From positions 372,001-436,000 of the forward strand of contig NZ_JAIFYA010000001.1 of assembly GCF_019688735.1 (NCBI RefSeq): DNA of 64,000 bases. The letters are read 5' to 3'. The DNA is from Thermosulfurimonas sp. F29 (GTDB lineage: Bacteria > Desulfobacterota > Thermodesulfobacteria > Thermodesulfobacteriales > Thermodesulfobacteriaceae). This document shows positions 25,410 to 33,982 of the stretch, one piece after another (positions within the stretch are counted from its first letter, which is position 1; each line of letters opens with the position of its first letter). The translations under genes were made by a program, and so were the position numbers. The notes beneath the pieces were generated by a model. That model was not told the DNA's origin. It saw only the letters and a list, made by a program, of their open reading frames with translations, and ran no database searches.

Positions 25410-26126
25410 ATGTCCCCTGAAAGACTGACCAAGCTATTGCGCTACATCCTGGCCTATCGGCCCGACGAGTTCGGCCTCATACCAGACGAAGAGGGTTTTG
25501 TAAAGATCAAGGAGCTTCACCTGGCCGTTTCCGAGACCGAGGGGTTCCGGGGGGTCCGCCGCAGGGAGCTCGAGACGGTGCTTGAGGTCTTCGCCCGGGA
25601 CCTTTTTGAGTTTCGAAGGGAGAAAGGGCGGGTGAGGGCCAGGGAGGTCTTCTACGGCCCGCCGGAGTACGCGGAGGATCCTCCTTCCCTCCTTTTTCTT
25701 CCGGTAAAACCCCGGGCCTGGATCCATGTCTCCTGGAGGGGATGGACCCAACCCCGTCCCGCCCTTCTTTCGCCGGATCGGGACCTGGCCGAGCGGCTGG
25801 CCCGACGCCGGGGGGCCCTCCTGGTGGAGGTGGACGCCGCGAGGGCCCGGTCCGAGGGGGCCGTGTTTCTGCGCTTTCTGGAAAAACTCTACCTCTCTTC
25901 CTGGCTCCCCGCCGGGTCCCTCCGGGGGCCCCGGGTGGACGAAAGATTCCGCGCCCGCTACGCCCCCAAACCCAAAGAGGAAACCACCCCGGAACCCGAA
26001 CCCGTCATCCCCTTCCACCCCGAAACCGAACTCCCCGAAGTTCCCTACCGCAAAATCACCCGGGGAAAAAAGAAACGCATCCCCTGGAAAGAAGGGCGAA
26101 AGAAGGAGAAAAAAAGAGGTTGGTAA
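25410..26126 (+). CDS. KptA/Tpt1-like RNA 2'-phosphotransferase homologue, catalytic His missing
   Basis: 238 residues. The N-terminal winged-helix-like part (LTKLLRYILAYRPDEFGLIP, DEEGFVKIKELHLAV) aligns with Tpt1/KptA, which moves the 2'-phosphate of spliced tRNA to NAD+. In true KptA the segment reads LRH-x-P; here it is AYRP, so the catalytic Arg-His pair is lost. The C-terminal ADP-ribosyltransferase-like half (WIHVSWRGW, LLVEVDAARARSEGAVFL) is followed by a basic, Pro-rich tail ending in Lys/Arg runs. It may bind RNA or ADP-ribose without the classical chemistry. No ribosome binding site is visible. Confidence 0.8.
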   Translation: MSPERLTKLLRYILAYRPDEFGLIPDEEGFVKIKELHLAVSETEGFRGVRRRELETVLEVFARDLFEFRREKGRVRAREVFYGPPEYAEDPPSLLFLPVKPRAWIHVSWRGWTQPRPALLSPDRDLAERLARRRGALLVEVDAARARSEGAVFLRFLEKLYLSSWLPAGSLRGPRVDERFRARYAPKPKEETTPEPEPVIPFHPETELPEVPYRKITRGKKKRIPWKEGRKKEKKRGW

Positions 26127-26196
26127 AGATCGCGACCCGATAAGGGGCTTGTCAAAGTCGGAGGGGTGGTATAGGGTGAAGGGAAGGAGTGGGGCC

Positions 26197-27573
26197 ATGA
26201 GGAGGATGTTAGGGCTTATATTGACGATCCTTTTAGGGGGCTGGGGTTTTGCTCCGGCCCGGGCGGAGCGGCTCACCCTCAAGCGGGCCTACGAGCTGGC
26301 TCTGGTGCACAACCCCCTTCTCAAGGCGGCCCGTTCGGAGGTGGCCGCGGCCAGAAGCGGGGTGAGCGAGGCGCGGGGGGCCTTTCTCCCCCGGGTGGAC
26401 CTGCGCCTGGTCTACGCCCGCACGGACAGCCCCGTGCAGGTCTTCAGCTACAAGCTCGCCCAGGAGAACTTCAAGGCCGAGGACTTTTATCTGGATCGTC
26501 TGAACCATCCCGTGGACTACACCAACTGGCAGACGCAGGTGGTGGTTACCCAGCCCATCTTCAATCAGGGACGGGAGATCATCGGGTATCGCCGGGCCAG
26601 GATCGCGCTTTCTCAGGCGGAGAACTATCTGCGGGCGGTGAGGCAGCGGGTGCTTTTCGAGACGGAACGGGCCTACCTCCGGGTGCTCCTGGCCCGGGAG
26701 CGGGTGGGGGTCATGAAGGAGGCCGTGCGCACGGCCCGGGAGAACCTACGGGTGGTAGAGAGGCGTTACCGGGAGGGGCGCGCCCTCAAGTCGGATCTCC
26801 TTGAGGCCCAGGTCTTCCTCTCCCGGCAGGAAAAGGATCTGGCCGCGGCCAGGCATCGTCTGGAGGTGGCCCTTTCGGGGCTCTCCCTGGTTCTGGGAGA
26901 GCCGCTTGAGCGTCGTTTCGAGCCCGTGCCGGTGGAGGGGGTGCCCGGTCCGCCGGGGGACTTCGATAAGTGGCGCTGTGCGGCGCTCAGGATGCGTCCG
27001 GATCTCAAGGTGGAGGAACAACGGGTGAGACTGGCCCGGCTTGCGGTCAAGGAGGCCCGGTTTCGGTTCCTCCCCTCCCTTAATCTTAAGGGCATCTACG
27101 AAAAGAACGCCGAGGACCCTCTTAGCGGAGGGGCCGACGGCGACGCCTACACCATCATGGCCGAGGTCAACCTGAACCTCTTCAGGGGTTTTAGCGACCG
27201 GGCCCGTCTTTCCAGGGCCGAGGCGGAGTGGCTTGCGGCCCGGGAGCGACTGCGCCAGTATCGGAGGGAGGTGGAACATCAGGTTCGGGAGGCCTACAGT
27301 CGGTACCTCACTGCCCTCAAGGAATACGAGGTCACCCGACGGGCGGTGGCCCAGGCCGAGGAGGGCCTGCGCATCATCCGCCAGAGGTACGAGGCCGGGC
27401 TGGCCCTTCTGGTGGAGCTTCAGGATGCGGAGACCGCCCTCAAACGGGCCCGGCTCATGCGGCTTGAGGCCCTCTACGGATTGCGACTGGCCGAAAGCGG
27501 CCTTCGATTCGCCGCGGGTCTCATGGACACCAAGAGGATAGACGCCACGGAGGCCTGTCATGAGAAACCCTAG
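26197..27573 (+). CDS. Outer-membrane efflux protein, TolC family
   Basis: 458 residues with a signal peptide (MRRMLGLILTILLGGWGFAPARA). Two repeats of long amphipathic helices follow (LTLKRAYELALVHNPLLKAARSEVAAARSG ..., then a second set from about residue 260), with the beta-barrel strands QVVVTQPIFNQG and MAEVNLNLFRG. It forms the outer-membrane exit duct of a tripartite pump with the two following genes. GGAAGGAG lies 7 bases before the ATG. The gene overlaps the adaptor gene by 14 bases. Confidence 0.93.
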   Translation: MRRMLGLILTILLGGWGFAPARAERLTLKRAYELALVHNPLLKAARSEVAAARSGVSEARGAFLPRVDLRLVYARTDSPVQVFSYKLAQENFKAEDFYLDRLNHPVDYTNWQTQVVVTQPIFNQGREIIGYRRARIALSQAENYLRAVRQRVLFETERAYLRVLLARERVGVMKEAVRTARENLRVVERRYREGRALKSDLLEAQVFLSRQEKDLAAARHRLEVALSGLSLVLGEPLERRFEPVPVEGVPGPPGDFDKWRCAALRMRPDLKVEEQRVRLARLAVKEARFRFLPSLNLKGIYEKNAEDPLSGGADGDAYTIMAEVNLNLFRGFSDRARLSRAEAEWLAARERLRQYRREVEHQVREAYSRYLTALKEYEVTRRAVAQAEEGLRIIRQRYEAGLALLVELQDAETALKRARLMRLEALYGLRLAESGLRFAAGLMDTKRIDATEACHEKP

Positions 27574-28717
27574 ATGGCTGGTTCTGGCCCTGCTCTTTCT
27601 GGGGCTTCTGGCCTGCAAGAAGGAGGAGGGGGCTTCCCGTTTGCCGGAAGGGCGCACCTTTTCGGCAAGGATTTACACGGCCGTGCCGCGGAAGGCCGTT
27701 CTTTACCGGGAGTTTCCCGGAACGGTGGAGTCCCGTCAGCGGGCCCGCCTTTCCTCCAAAGTGGCCGGTTTCGTGCGGGAGATCCCGGTCCGGGAGGGGG
27801 ACCGGGTGGCCCGGGGGGCCCTCCTGGTGCGCCTTGACGATCGGGACATAAGGGCCAGGATGCGGGCTCTTTCGGAAAGCACCGAGGCCCTGCGCAGGGA
27901 GCTCGCCGCCCTTTCGGCCCGTCTGCGTTTTGCCAGGGCGGAATATGAGCGTTATCGCCGGCTCTTTAAAAATCAGGCGGCCACCGCCGAGGAATTCGAG
28001 GCCAAAAGGGCCGAATACGAAGCCCTTTCGGCGCAACGCTCCGCCATCGAGTCCCGCATCCGGGAGGTGGAGGCCCGGCTGAACGAGGTGCGGACGCTCC
28101 TTTCTTACACCGAGATCCGGGCTCCCTTCTCCGGCCGGGTGGTCCGCAAGCTGGTGGATGCGGGCACCTATGTGATGCCTGGACAGGCCCTGGTGGTGAT
28201 GGAGAGTGAGGAGGCCGGCCGGCGGGTGGTGTGTCACCCCGGTGAGGAACTCTACGGAAGAATAAGGCCCGGCACCCGGGTCTTTGCCCGCATCCCCTCG
28301 GCGCAAAAGTCCCTGGCCCTTTCCGTGTCCGAGGTGGTCCCCGAGGTGGATCCATCCACCCGAACCTTCACCGTAAAGATGGATCTCCCCCGGCGAACTC
28401 ACCTCCCCAGCGGCACCTACGCCCGGGTCTTTCTGCCGGCTGGGGAGAGAACCCTCCTTGCGGTGCCCGCGGCGTCGGTGGTGGACCGGGGCGGTTTCAG
28501 GGCGGTTTTCGTGGTGGAGGAAGACAGAAGGGTTCAGCTTCGGGTGGTGCGCGTGGGGAAGAGGTACTTTCTCTCGGGGGGAGAGATCCTTCCGGTGTGC
28601 CTAGCCGAAAGGTGTGAAGAACTGCTGGAGGTGCTTTCCGGCCTGGCTCCCGGGGAGAAGGTGGTGCTGAATCCCCCTTCGGGCCTGCGCAGCGGCGACC
28701 GCGTGCGGGAGGAATAA
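27560..28717 (+). CDS. RND efflux periplasmic adaptor (membrane fusion) lipoprotein
   Basis: 385 residues. The leader ends in a lipobox (LGLLAC), so the protein is inner-membrane-anchored in the periplasm. The barrel-sandwich lipoyl halves read GTVESRQRARLSSKVAGFV and YTEIRAPFSGRVVRKLVDAGTYV, separated by a coiled coil (residues about 95-170). Beta-barrel and membrane-proximal domains complete the MFP fold. It links the RND permease to the TolC-like protein. Substrate unknown. Confidence 0.94.
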   Translation: MRNPRWLVLALLFLGLLACKKEEGASRLPEGRTFSARIYTAVPRKAVLYREFPGTVESRQRARLSSKVAGFVREIPVREGDRVARGALLVRLDDRDIRARMRALSESTEALRRELAALSARLRFARAEYERYRRLFKNQAATAEEFEAKRAEYEALSAQRSAIESRIREVEARLNEVRTLLSYTEIRAPFSGRVVRKLVDAGTYVMPGQALVVMESEEAGRRVVCHPGEELYGRIRPGTRVFARIPSAQKSLALSVSEVVPEVDPSTRTFTVKMDLPRRTHLPSGTYARVFLPAGERTLLAVPAASVVDRGGFRAVFVVEEDRRVQLRVVRVGKRYFLSGGEILPVCLAERCEELLEVLSGLAPGEKVVLNPPSGLRSGDRVREE

Positions 28718-28720
28718 CCC

Positions 28721-31700
28721 ATGGAGACCCGCGGATTCATCGCCCGCATCGTCAATTACTTCGTGGACTCCAAACTCACCCCTCTGGTGGTGATGCTTAT
28801 GCTGGCCCTGGGGGTCTTTGCGGTGATAAACACCCCCAGCGAGGAAGAACCCCAGATCGTGGTCCCCATGATCGACATCTTCGTGGAGATGCCCGGAGCC
28901 ACGGCCAAGGAGATCGAGCAGCGGGTGATCAATCCCATGGAGAAGCTCCTGTGGGAGATCCCGGGAGTGGAGTATGTTTACTCCACGGCTTACAACGGAC
29001 GCGCCCTCACGGTGGTGCGTTACTATGTGGGGCGGGATCCCGAAAAGAGCCTGGTCAAGACCTACGCCAAGCTGTACCAGCACCTGGACTGGATTCCCCC
29101 GGGTTGCTCCCGTCCCCTTCTGAAACCGCACGACATAAACGATGTGCCCATCGTGACCCTGACCTTCTGGGGTAAGGGCTACGACGCCTTTCGTCTGCGG
29201 CAGATCGTGGCCCGGGTGGACGACGAGATTCGCAACATCCCCGGCATTTCCGAGACCTTTATCAAGGGCGGGCTCAGGAGGGAGGTCCGGATCGAGCTCG
29301 ATCCCGAGAGGATTTACGCCCTGGGGCTGGATCCGGTGGACATTGCCCGCACCATTTACGCCCAGAACCGGGCCCGGATGGTGGGACGGTATCGCCGGGA
29401 TTCCTACACCTTTGAGGTTCGTCTGGCCAACTTCTTTTCCGACCTGCGGGACCTCGAGAACACGGTGGTGGGGGTGGTGGCCGGGCGGGCGATATACCTG
29501 CGGGATGTGGCCCGCATCGTGGACGGTCCCGCCGAGCCGGACAGCTATGTCTTCATGGTTCCGGGGCCGGCGGCGGAAAAGAAGGGCATCTCCGGCGAGC
29601 CCGGGGCCCTCTATCCCGCGGTAACCCTGGCCATAGCCAAGCGCAAGGGCTGGAACGCCACCAGACTCGCAAAGAAGATCCTCCGCAAGGTCGAGCTTCT
29701 CAAGGGGGATCTCATCCCCGAGGATGTCCAGGTGACGGTAACCCGAAACTACGGAGAGACCGCCAAGGACAAGACCGATACCCTGCTCGAGCACCTCCTC
29801 ATTGCCACGGTCTCGGTGGCGGCACTCATCGCCCTTTTCCTGGGGGTGCGGGCCAGCCTGGTGGTGTTGGTGGCCATCCCCACCGTGCTGGCGGTCACCC
29901 TTCTGGTCTATTACCTCTACGGTTACACCCTTAACCGGGTCACCCTGTTCGCCCTCATCTTCTGCATCGGTATCCTGGTGGACGACCCCATCGTGGATGT
30001 GGAGAACATCGTTCGGCACCTCCACCTTCCGGAGAACCGGGGCAAGTCCTTCCGGGATGTGATCGTGGGAGCGGTGGTGGAGGTGCAGGCGCCGCTCATC
30101 CTGGCCACCCTTACGGTTATAGCGGCCATTGCGCCCATGGGTTTCGTCCGGGGTCTCATGGGTCCTTACATGCGGCCCATGCCGGTGGGGGCCTCGGTGG
30201 CCATGCTCCTTTCCATGGCCGTGGCCTTCGTGATTACCCCCTGGGCAGCCTATCACCTCCTTCCCAAGGACATAAAGCACGAGGAAAAGGAGACCCTCAT
30301 TACCCGCGTATATCGCTGGTTCATGGGGCACCTCATCCGGAGCGTGGTCTGGCGCTGGGCCTTCCTCTTCACCGTGGGGGTCCTGTTTCTCCTGGCCTGT
30401 TCGCTCTTTTACTTCAAGAAGGTCTATGTGAAGATGCTTCCCTTCGACAACAAGAACGAGTTTCAGATCATCGTGAACATGCCCGAGGGAAGCTCCCTGG
30501 AGGAGACGGCCCGGGCGGTGGAGGAGATGGCCCGGGCCCTCATGGCCGAACCCCTCATCACGGACATGCAGCTTTACATCGGCACCGCGGCCCCCTTCAA
30601 CTTTAACGGGCTCATCCGCCATTACTACCTCCGCCGGGGGGACCATGTGGCCGACATCCAGGTGAACCTGGTGGACAAGCACCACCGCCGGCTTCAGAGT
30701 CACGACATAGCCAAGCGGGTGCGGCCTTTGGTTACCGCGGTGGCCCGGAAATACGGAGCCCGGGTGACGGTGGCCGAGGTGCCCCCCGGACCTCCGGTGC
30801 TTCAGTCGCTGGTGGCCGAGGTCTACGGGCCGGATTACGAGAAGCAGATCGAACTGGCCCGAAAGATAAAAGAGATCTTCGCCCGCACTCCCGGGGTGGT
30901 GGATGTGGACTGGTACATGACCGAACCCCAGACCGAGTGGCGTCTGGTGGTGGATCGCCGCAAGGCCGCCCTTTCCGGGGTGGATCCCGCCCGGGTGATG
31001 GAGGTCATGGAAACCGCCCTCCGCGGTAAGGTCCTGGGACTCTTCCACGATCCCTCCGCCAGGGAGGATGTCTACATCCGCCTGCGTTTTCCGGAGGCCG
31101 AAAGGTCCTCCCTCCCGGATCTCTCGGACCTCAAGGTGAAAAGCATTTTCGGGCGCCTGGTTCCCCTCTCCGAAATCGCCCGCTGGGAGAAGTCCGTGGT
31201 GCCGCATCCCATCTATCACAAGAACCTCCATCCGGTGGTCTATGTGGTGGGCGACATGGCCGGCAAGGAGGAGGCACCCATTTACGGCATCCTAAAGATC
31301 AACAAAGCCCTTAAGGAACTGCGGGCTCCGGACGGAAGCCCCCTCAGGATCTACTACACCCATCTCCCCTTCTCCGCCCGGGAATGGGCGGTCAAGTGGG
31401 ACGGCGAATGGCAGGTAACCTACGAGGTCTTCCGGGATCTGGGGCTGGCCTTTGCCGCCTGTCTGGTGCTCATTTACTTTCTGGTGGTGGCCTGGTTCAG
31501 GTCCTATACCGTGCCCATCCTCATTCTCGCTCCCATACCCCTTTCCCTGATCGGGATCATCCCGGCCCACGCCCTCATGGGGGCCTTCTTCACCGCCACC
31601 TCCATGATCGGTTTCATCGCCGGGGCGGGAATCGTGGTGCGAAACTCCATCATTCTGGCGGACTTCATCGAGCTGCGCCTGAGGCAGGGCTACGAGCTGG

Positions 31701-31927
31701 AGGACGCCGTGATCGACGCCGGGGCGGTGCGGTTTCGTCCCATGCTGCTCACCGCCGCGGCGGTGGTGGTGGGAAGCTTCGTGATCCTCTTTGACCCCAT
31801 CTTCAACGGTCTGGCCCTCTCCCTCATGGCCGGCGAGGTGGCCTCCACCCTCTTTTCCAGGATGGTGGTCCCCATCCTCTACTACCTGGATCACCGGATT
31901 AAAAAGGAACGCCGCCTGGTGCTGTGA
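28721..31927 (+). CDS. RND-superfamily efflux permease (AcrB-like)
   Basis: 1068 residues with an N-terminal helix, a large periplasmic loop, a central bundle with FCIGILVDDPIVDVENIVRH, a second periplasmic loop and a C-terminal bundle: the 12-helix RND layout. The two adjacent Asp residues in LVDDPIVDVEN are the proton-relay pair (D407/D408 in AcrB). It exports hydrophobic compounds with the proton-motive force. The periplasmic parts are closer to generic HAE1-like pumps than to CusA metal pumps; I see no Met-rich copper sites. Third gene of the operon, four bases after the adaptor. No dedicated regulator is adjacent. Confidence 0.94.
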   Translation: METRGFIARIVNYFVDSKLTPLVVMLMLALGVFAVINTPSEEEPQIVVPMIDIFVEMPGATAKEIEQRVINPMEKLLWEIPGVEYVYSTAYNGRALTVVRYYVGRDPEKSLVKTYAKLYQHLDWIPPGCSRPLLKPHDINDVPIVTLTFWGKGYDAFRLRQIVARVDDEIRNIPGISETFIKGGLRREVRIELDPERIYALGLDPVDIARTIYAQNRARMVGRYRRDSYTFEVRLANFFSDLRDLENTVVGVVAGRAIYLRDVARIVDGPAEPDSYVFMVPGPAAEKKGISGEPGALYPAVTLAIAKRKGWNATRLAKKILRKVELLKGDLIPEDVQVTVTRNYGETAKDKTDTLLEHLLIATVSVAALIALFLGVRASLVVLVAIPTVLAVTLLVYYLYGYTLNRVTLFALIFCIGILVDDPIVDVENIVRHLHLPENRGKSFRDVIVGAVVEVQAPLILATLTVIAAIAPMGFVRGLMGPYMRPMPVGASVAMLLSMAVAFVITPWAAYHLLPKDIKHEEKETLITRVYRWFMGHLIRSVVWRWAFLFTVGVLFLLACSLFYFKKVYVKMLPFDNKNEFQIIVNMPEGSSLEETARAVEEMARALMAEPLITDMQLYIGTAAPFNFNGLIRHYYLRRGDHVADIQVNLVDKHHRRLQSHDIAKRVRPLVTAVARKYGARVTVAEVPPGPPVLQSLVAEVYGPDYEKQIELARKIKEIFARTPGVVDVDWYMTEPQTEWRLVVDRRKAALSGVDPARVMEVMETALRGKVLGLFHDPSAREDVYIRLRFPEAERSSLPDLSDLKVKSIFGRLVPLSEIARWEKSVVPHPIYHKNLHPVVYVVGDMAGKEEAPIYGILKINKALKELRAPDGSPLRIYYTHLPFSAREWAVKWDGEWQVTYEVFRDLGLAFAACLVLIYFLVVAWFRSYTVPILILAPIPLSLIGIIPAHALMGAFFTATSMIGFIAGAGIVVRNSIILADFIELRLRQGYELEDAVIDAGAVRFRPMLLTAAAVVVGSFVILFDPIFNGLALSLMAGEVASTLFSRMVVPILYYLDHRIKKERRLVL

Positions 31928-31989
31928 TTCCATCTACTCTACCGAAAGGCCGCACCCCGTGGGGCCCTAGAGAGCCATCTACTTGCGAA

Positions 31990-33165
31990 TTATGGACAGC
32001 GATTATTGGGATTTATATTATCGGTAATCGTTCCATTTGAATAAAAACATACCGTAGTATCGTTATTGACATCTTTCTGTACAGCTATTTCATAGGAAAT
32101 AATCGCATAGACATTACAACTAAAAAATACGCCCTGATTAGCCGCCACAACTTCACCGGGATAAATCAGTCGCTGCCCCCTGACAGGCCATCTACAACTG
32201 AGAGAACACGCACAATTCCAGTATAAAGTTCGGGAGGTCATATTTATTACCGTAATGGGAATTCCATTATTAGAATAAATGGAATTACGATAAATTGTAA
32301 GGGATAAAGTTTTCTCATCAGTATTATTTTCACTATCACAAACATAAAACTTAACACGAAAACTTCCATAGGAAGTTGCCGTACCATTCAAAACAAGATT
32401 GTCACATTGATAATAAGAGGAGCAGGGATCCACACATGGACTCAAAACATTACCGTTACACAAAATATTTATTCCTGCAAGAGATGTTGCATTATAACAC
32501 CATTTATAATGACCACCTCCGGAAAATGGGACTCCTCCTGCTGCATATATGTTGGCAGTATAATCAGAGTTTTCAAAACCAACCGGAAGTTCATTATTTA
32601 AAATACGCAGCCTTTGCTCAGAATGTTCGCAGCTCAATTTTCCCTGCAATTCATTTAAACTCACATACCTCACCATATCATCGTAAGGTTCCGGTCGATT
32701 TATGTCCCCGGGGTAATCGTCTACTGAGTCACCGGGGAGATAAATTTTTATGGTGGAATTATTCGTTTGAATGTTGAGGTTCGGACCACCGCTTATGAGG
32801 ACAAAGGCCAGATTTTCGTGGGTGGCGTTATCACTCTCGTCGGTGGCATTAAGAGAGGTAGTCCGCAGGGCACAGGCTCCGTAAGTAACCAGTTCGGAGG
32901 CGATCACGCACACGAAATCCTTGCCCCACGCGTCCTTTCTGTTTCGCAGGTAACTTTTGCACTGATCCGACGAAGGAAGCCGGCCATGATGTGTAAGAGC
33001 ATATCCAATCAGGGCCTCCACATTGGCCTCCAGACGCTCGCGGTTCTGATTATAATGGATGCGTTTTATAAGAAGCCCCAGTATCCCGGCTCCGATCCCG
33101 GCCAGCACCCCTACCAGTACCAATACTATGGCTAACTCTATTAAGGTAAATCCCCTGTTTCTCAT
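31990..33165 (-). CDS. Type IV pilin-like protein with long AT-rich C-terminal domain
   Basis: 391 residues. The start MRNRGFTLIELAIVLVLVGV is a class III (prepilin) signal: cleavage before Phe, Glu at +5, then a hydrophobic N-terminal helix. The pilin-like part continues to about residue 130 (ALTHHGRLPSSDQ). The rest is Asn/Ser/Thr/Tyr-rich with about 14 cysteines, many paired (NCACSLSC, DPCSSYYQC), suggesting a disulfide-stabilised surface domain. Composition falls to about 30-40 percent GC in the 3' two-thirds against about 60 percent around it, a sign of horizontal acquisition or fast evolution. No other pilin, prepilin peptidase or secretin gene is adjacent. The PilB-like gene at 47.9 kb could be a partner. 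Confidence 0.85.
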   Translation of the reverse strand: MRNRGFTLIELAIVLVLVGVLAGIGAGILGLLIKRIHYNQNRERLEANVEALIGYALTHHGRLPSSDQCKSYLRNRKDAWGKDFVCVIASELVTYGACALRTTSLNATDESDNATHENLAFVLISGGPNLNIQTNNSTIKIYLPGDSVDDYPGDINRPEPYDDMVRYVSLNELQGKLSCEHSEQRLRILNNELPVGFENSDYTANIYAAGGVPFSGGGHYKWCYNATSLAGINILCNGNVLSPCVDPCSSYYQCDNLVLNGTATSYGSFRVKFYVCDSENNTDEKTLSLTIYRNSIYSNNGIPITVINMTSRTLYWNCACSLSCRWPVRGQRLIYPGEVVAANQGVFFSCNVYAIISYEIAVQKDVNNDTTVCFYSNGTITDNINPNNRCP

Positions 33166-33226
33166 CTCGATCCGAAATCCGGCCTGTATCCCCTTCCTGG
33201 ATCGGGGGAACAAGATATCTCCCCGC

Positions 33227-33931
33227 TTATCGATTAAAATTTTGGGTTTGAATAAACTCTTTTGTCAAACTTTCGGGAAGGGAGAGACCCTCCTTTTCGA
33301 CGAGAGCCCGCACATAGTGCCAGTCGCCGTTCCGGATCCACTCCGGAAGGGGGGCCATGGCCAGACGCGTGAAGATTTGACGGCGCTCCTCCTCGGGAAG
33401 CCCCCGCGAAAGGATCTCCTTTCGCCAGCGGGCCATGAGCTCGAGATAGACCCCCCACTCCGGACCGAATTCCTCCTCCAGACGCTCGCGAATCCTCCGG
33501 GCCGCGGCGGGGCTTGCCCCCGAGGTGGATACGGCCAACTGCAACCGCCCCCGCCGCACCACCGAGGGCACGATAAAGGAACACAACTCCGGCTTGTCCA
33601 CCACATTGCAGAAGATCCGGTTCCTTTCGGCCTCGGAAAACACGGCTTTCTGGACCTCGGGATCATCGGTGGCGGCCACCACAAGCCAAGCCTCCGAAAG
33701 ATCCCCTTCCCGATAAGGGCGTTTCTCGAGCTCGATAAGGCCTTCCCCGGCCCAACCCTCTATCCGGGAGGTTACCTCAGGGGCGATCACCCTCACCCGG
33801 GCCCCGGCCGCCACCAGAGCCTCCACCTTCCGCTCCGCCACCTCACCCCCTCCCACCACCACGCAGAATCGGTCCCTTAGATTGAGAAAAGCAGGGTAAT
33901 AAAACGCGCCCTTTCCCATGGTAATTATCAT
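33227..33931 (-). CDS. Precorrin-2 dehydrogenase / sirohydrochlorin ferrochelatase (Met8/CysG-N-like)
   Basis: 234 residues. An NAD-binding GGGEVAERKVEALVAAGARV motif (residues 28-47) is followed by APEVTSRIEGW, VAATDDPEVQKAVFSEAE, NVVDKPELCSFIVPSVVRRG and STSGASPAAARRIRERLE, all typical of Met8p and the CysG N-terminal half. It makes sirohydrochlorin (and may insert Fe to give siroheme), the prosthetic group of DsrAB encoded 5 kb away. The start is uncertain: ATG 33931 is very close to AAGGAG, and ATG 33919 is 13 bases from it. Confidence 0.92.
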   Translation of the reverse strand: MIITMGKGAFYYPAFLNLRDRFCVVVGGGEVAERKVEALVAAGARVRVIAPEVTSRIEGWAGEGLIELEKRPYREGDLSEAWLVVAATDDPEVQKAVFSEAERNRIFCNVVDKPELCSFIVPSVVRRGRLQLAVSTSGASPAAARRIRERLEEEFGPEWGVYLELMARWRKEILSRGLPEEERRQIFTRLAMAPLPEWIRNGDWHYVRALVEKEGLSLPESLTKEFIQTQNFNR

Positions 33932-33982
33932 ACTCCTTGTAAGAACGAAAATAAAGGTTAAATTGGAGAGTTCCGAAAGGTT

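Noticed and set aside
27521-28402. A 293-codon frame antisense to the adaptor gene
   Set aside because: Shadow of the membrane-fusion protein gene, no start signals and no domain.
28601-31231. An 876-codon open frame antisense to the RND permease
   Set aside because: His- and Gly-rich translation typical of a shadow frame in GC-rich coding DNA; the plus strand is a complete RND protein.
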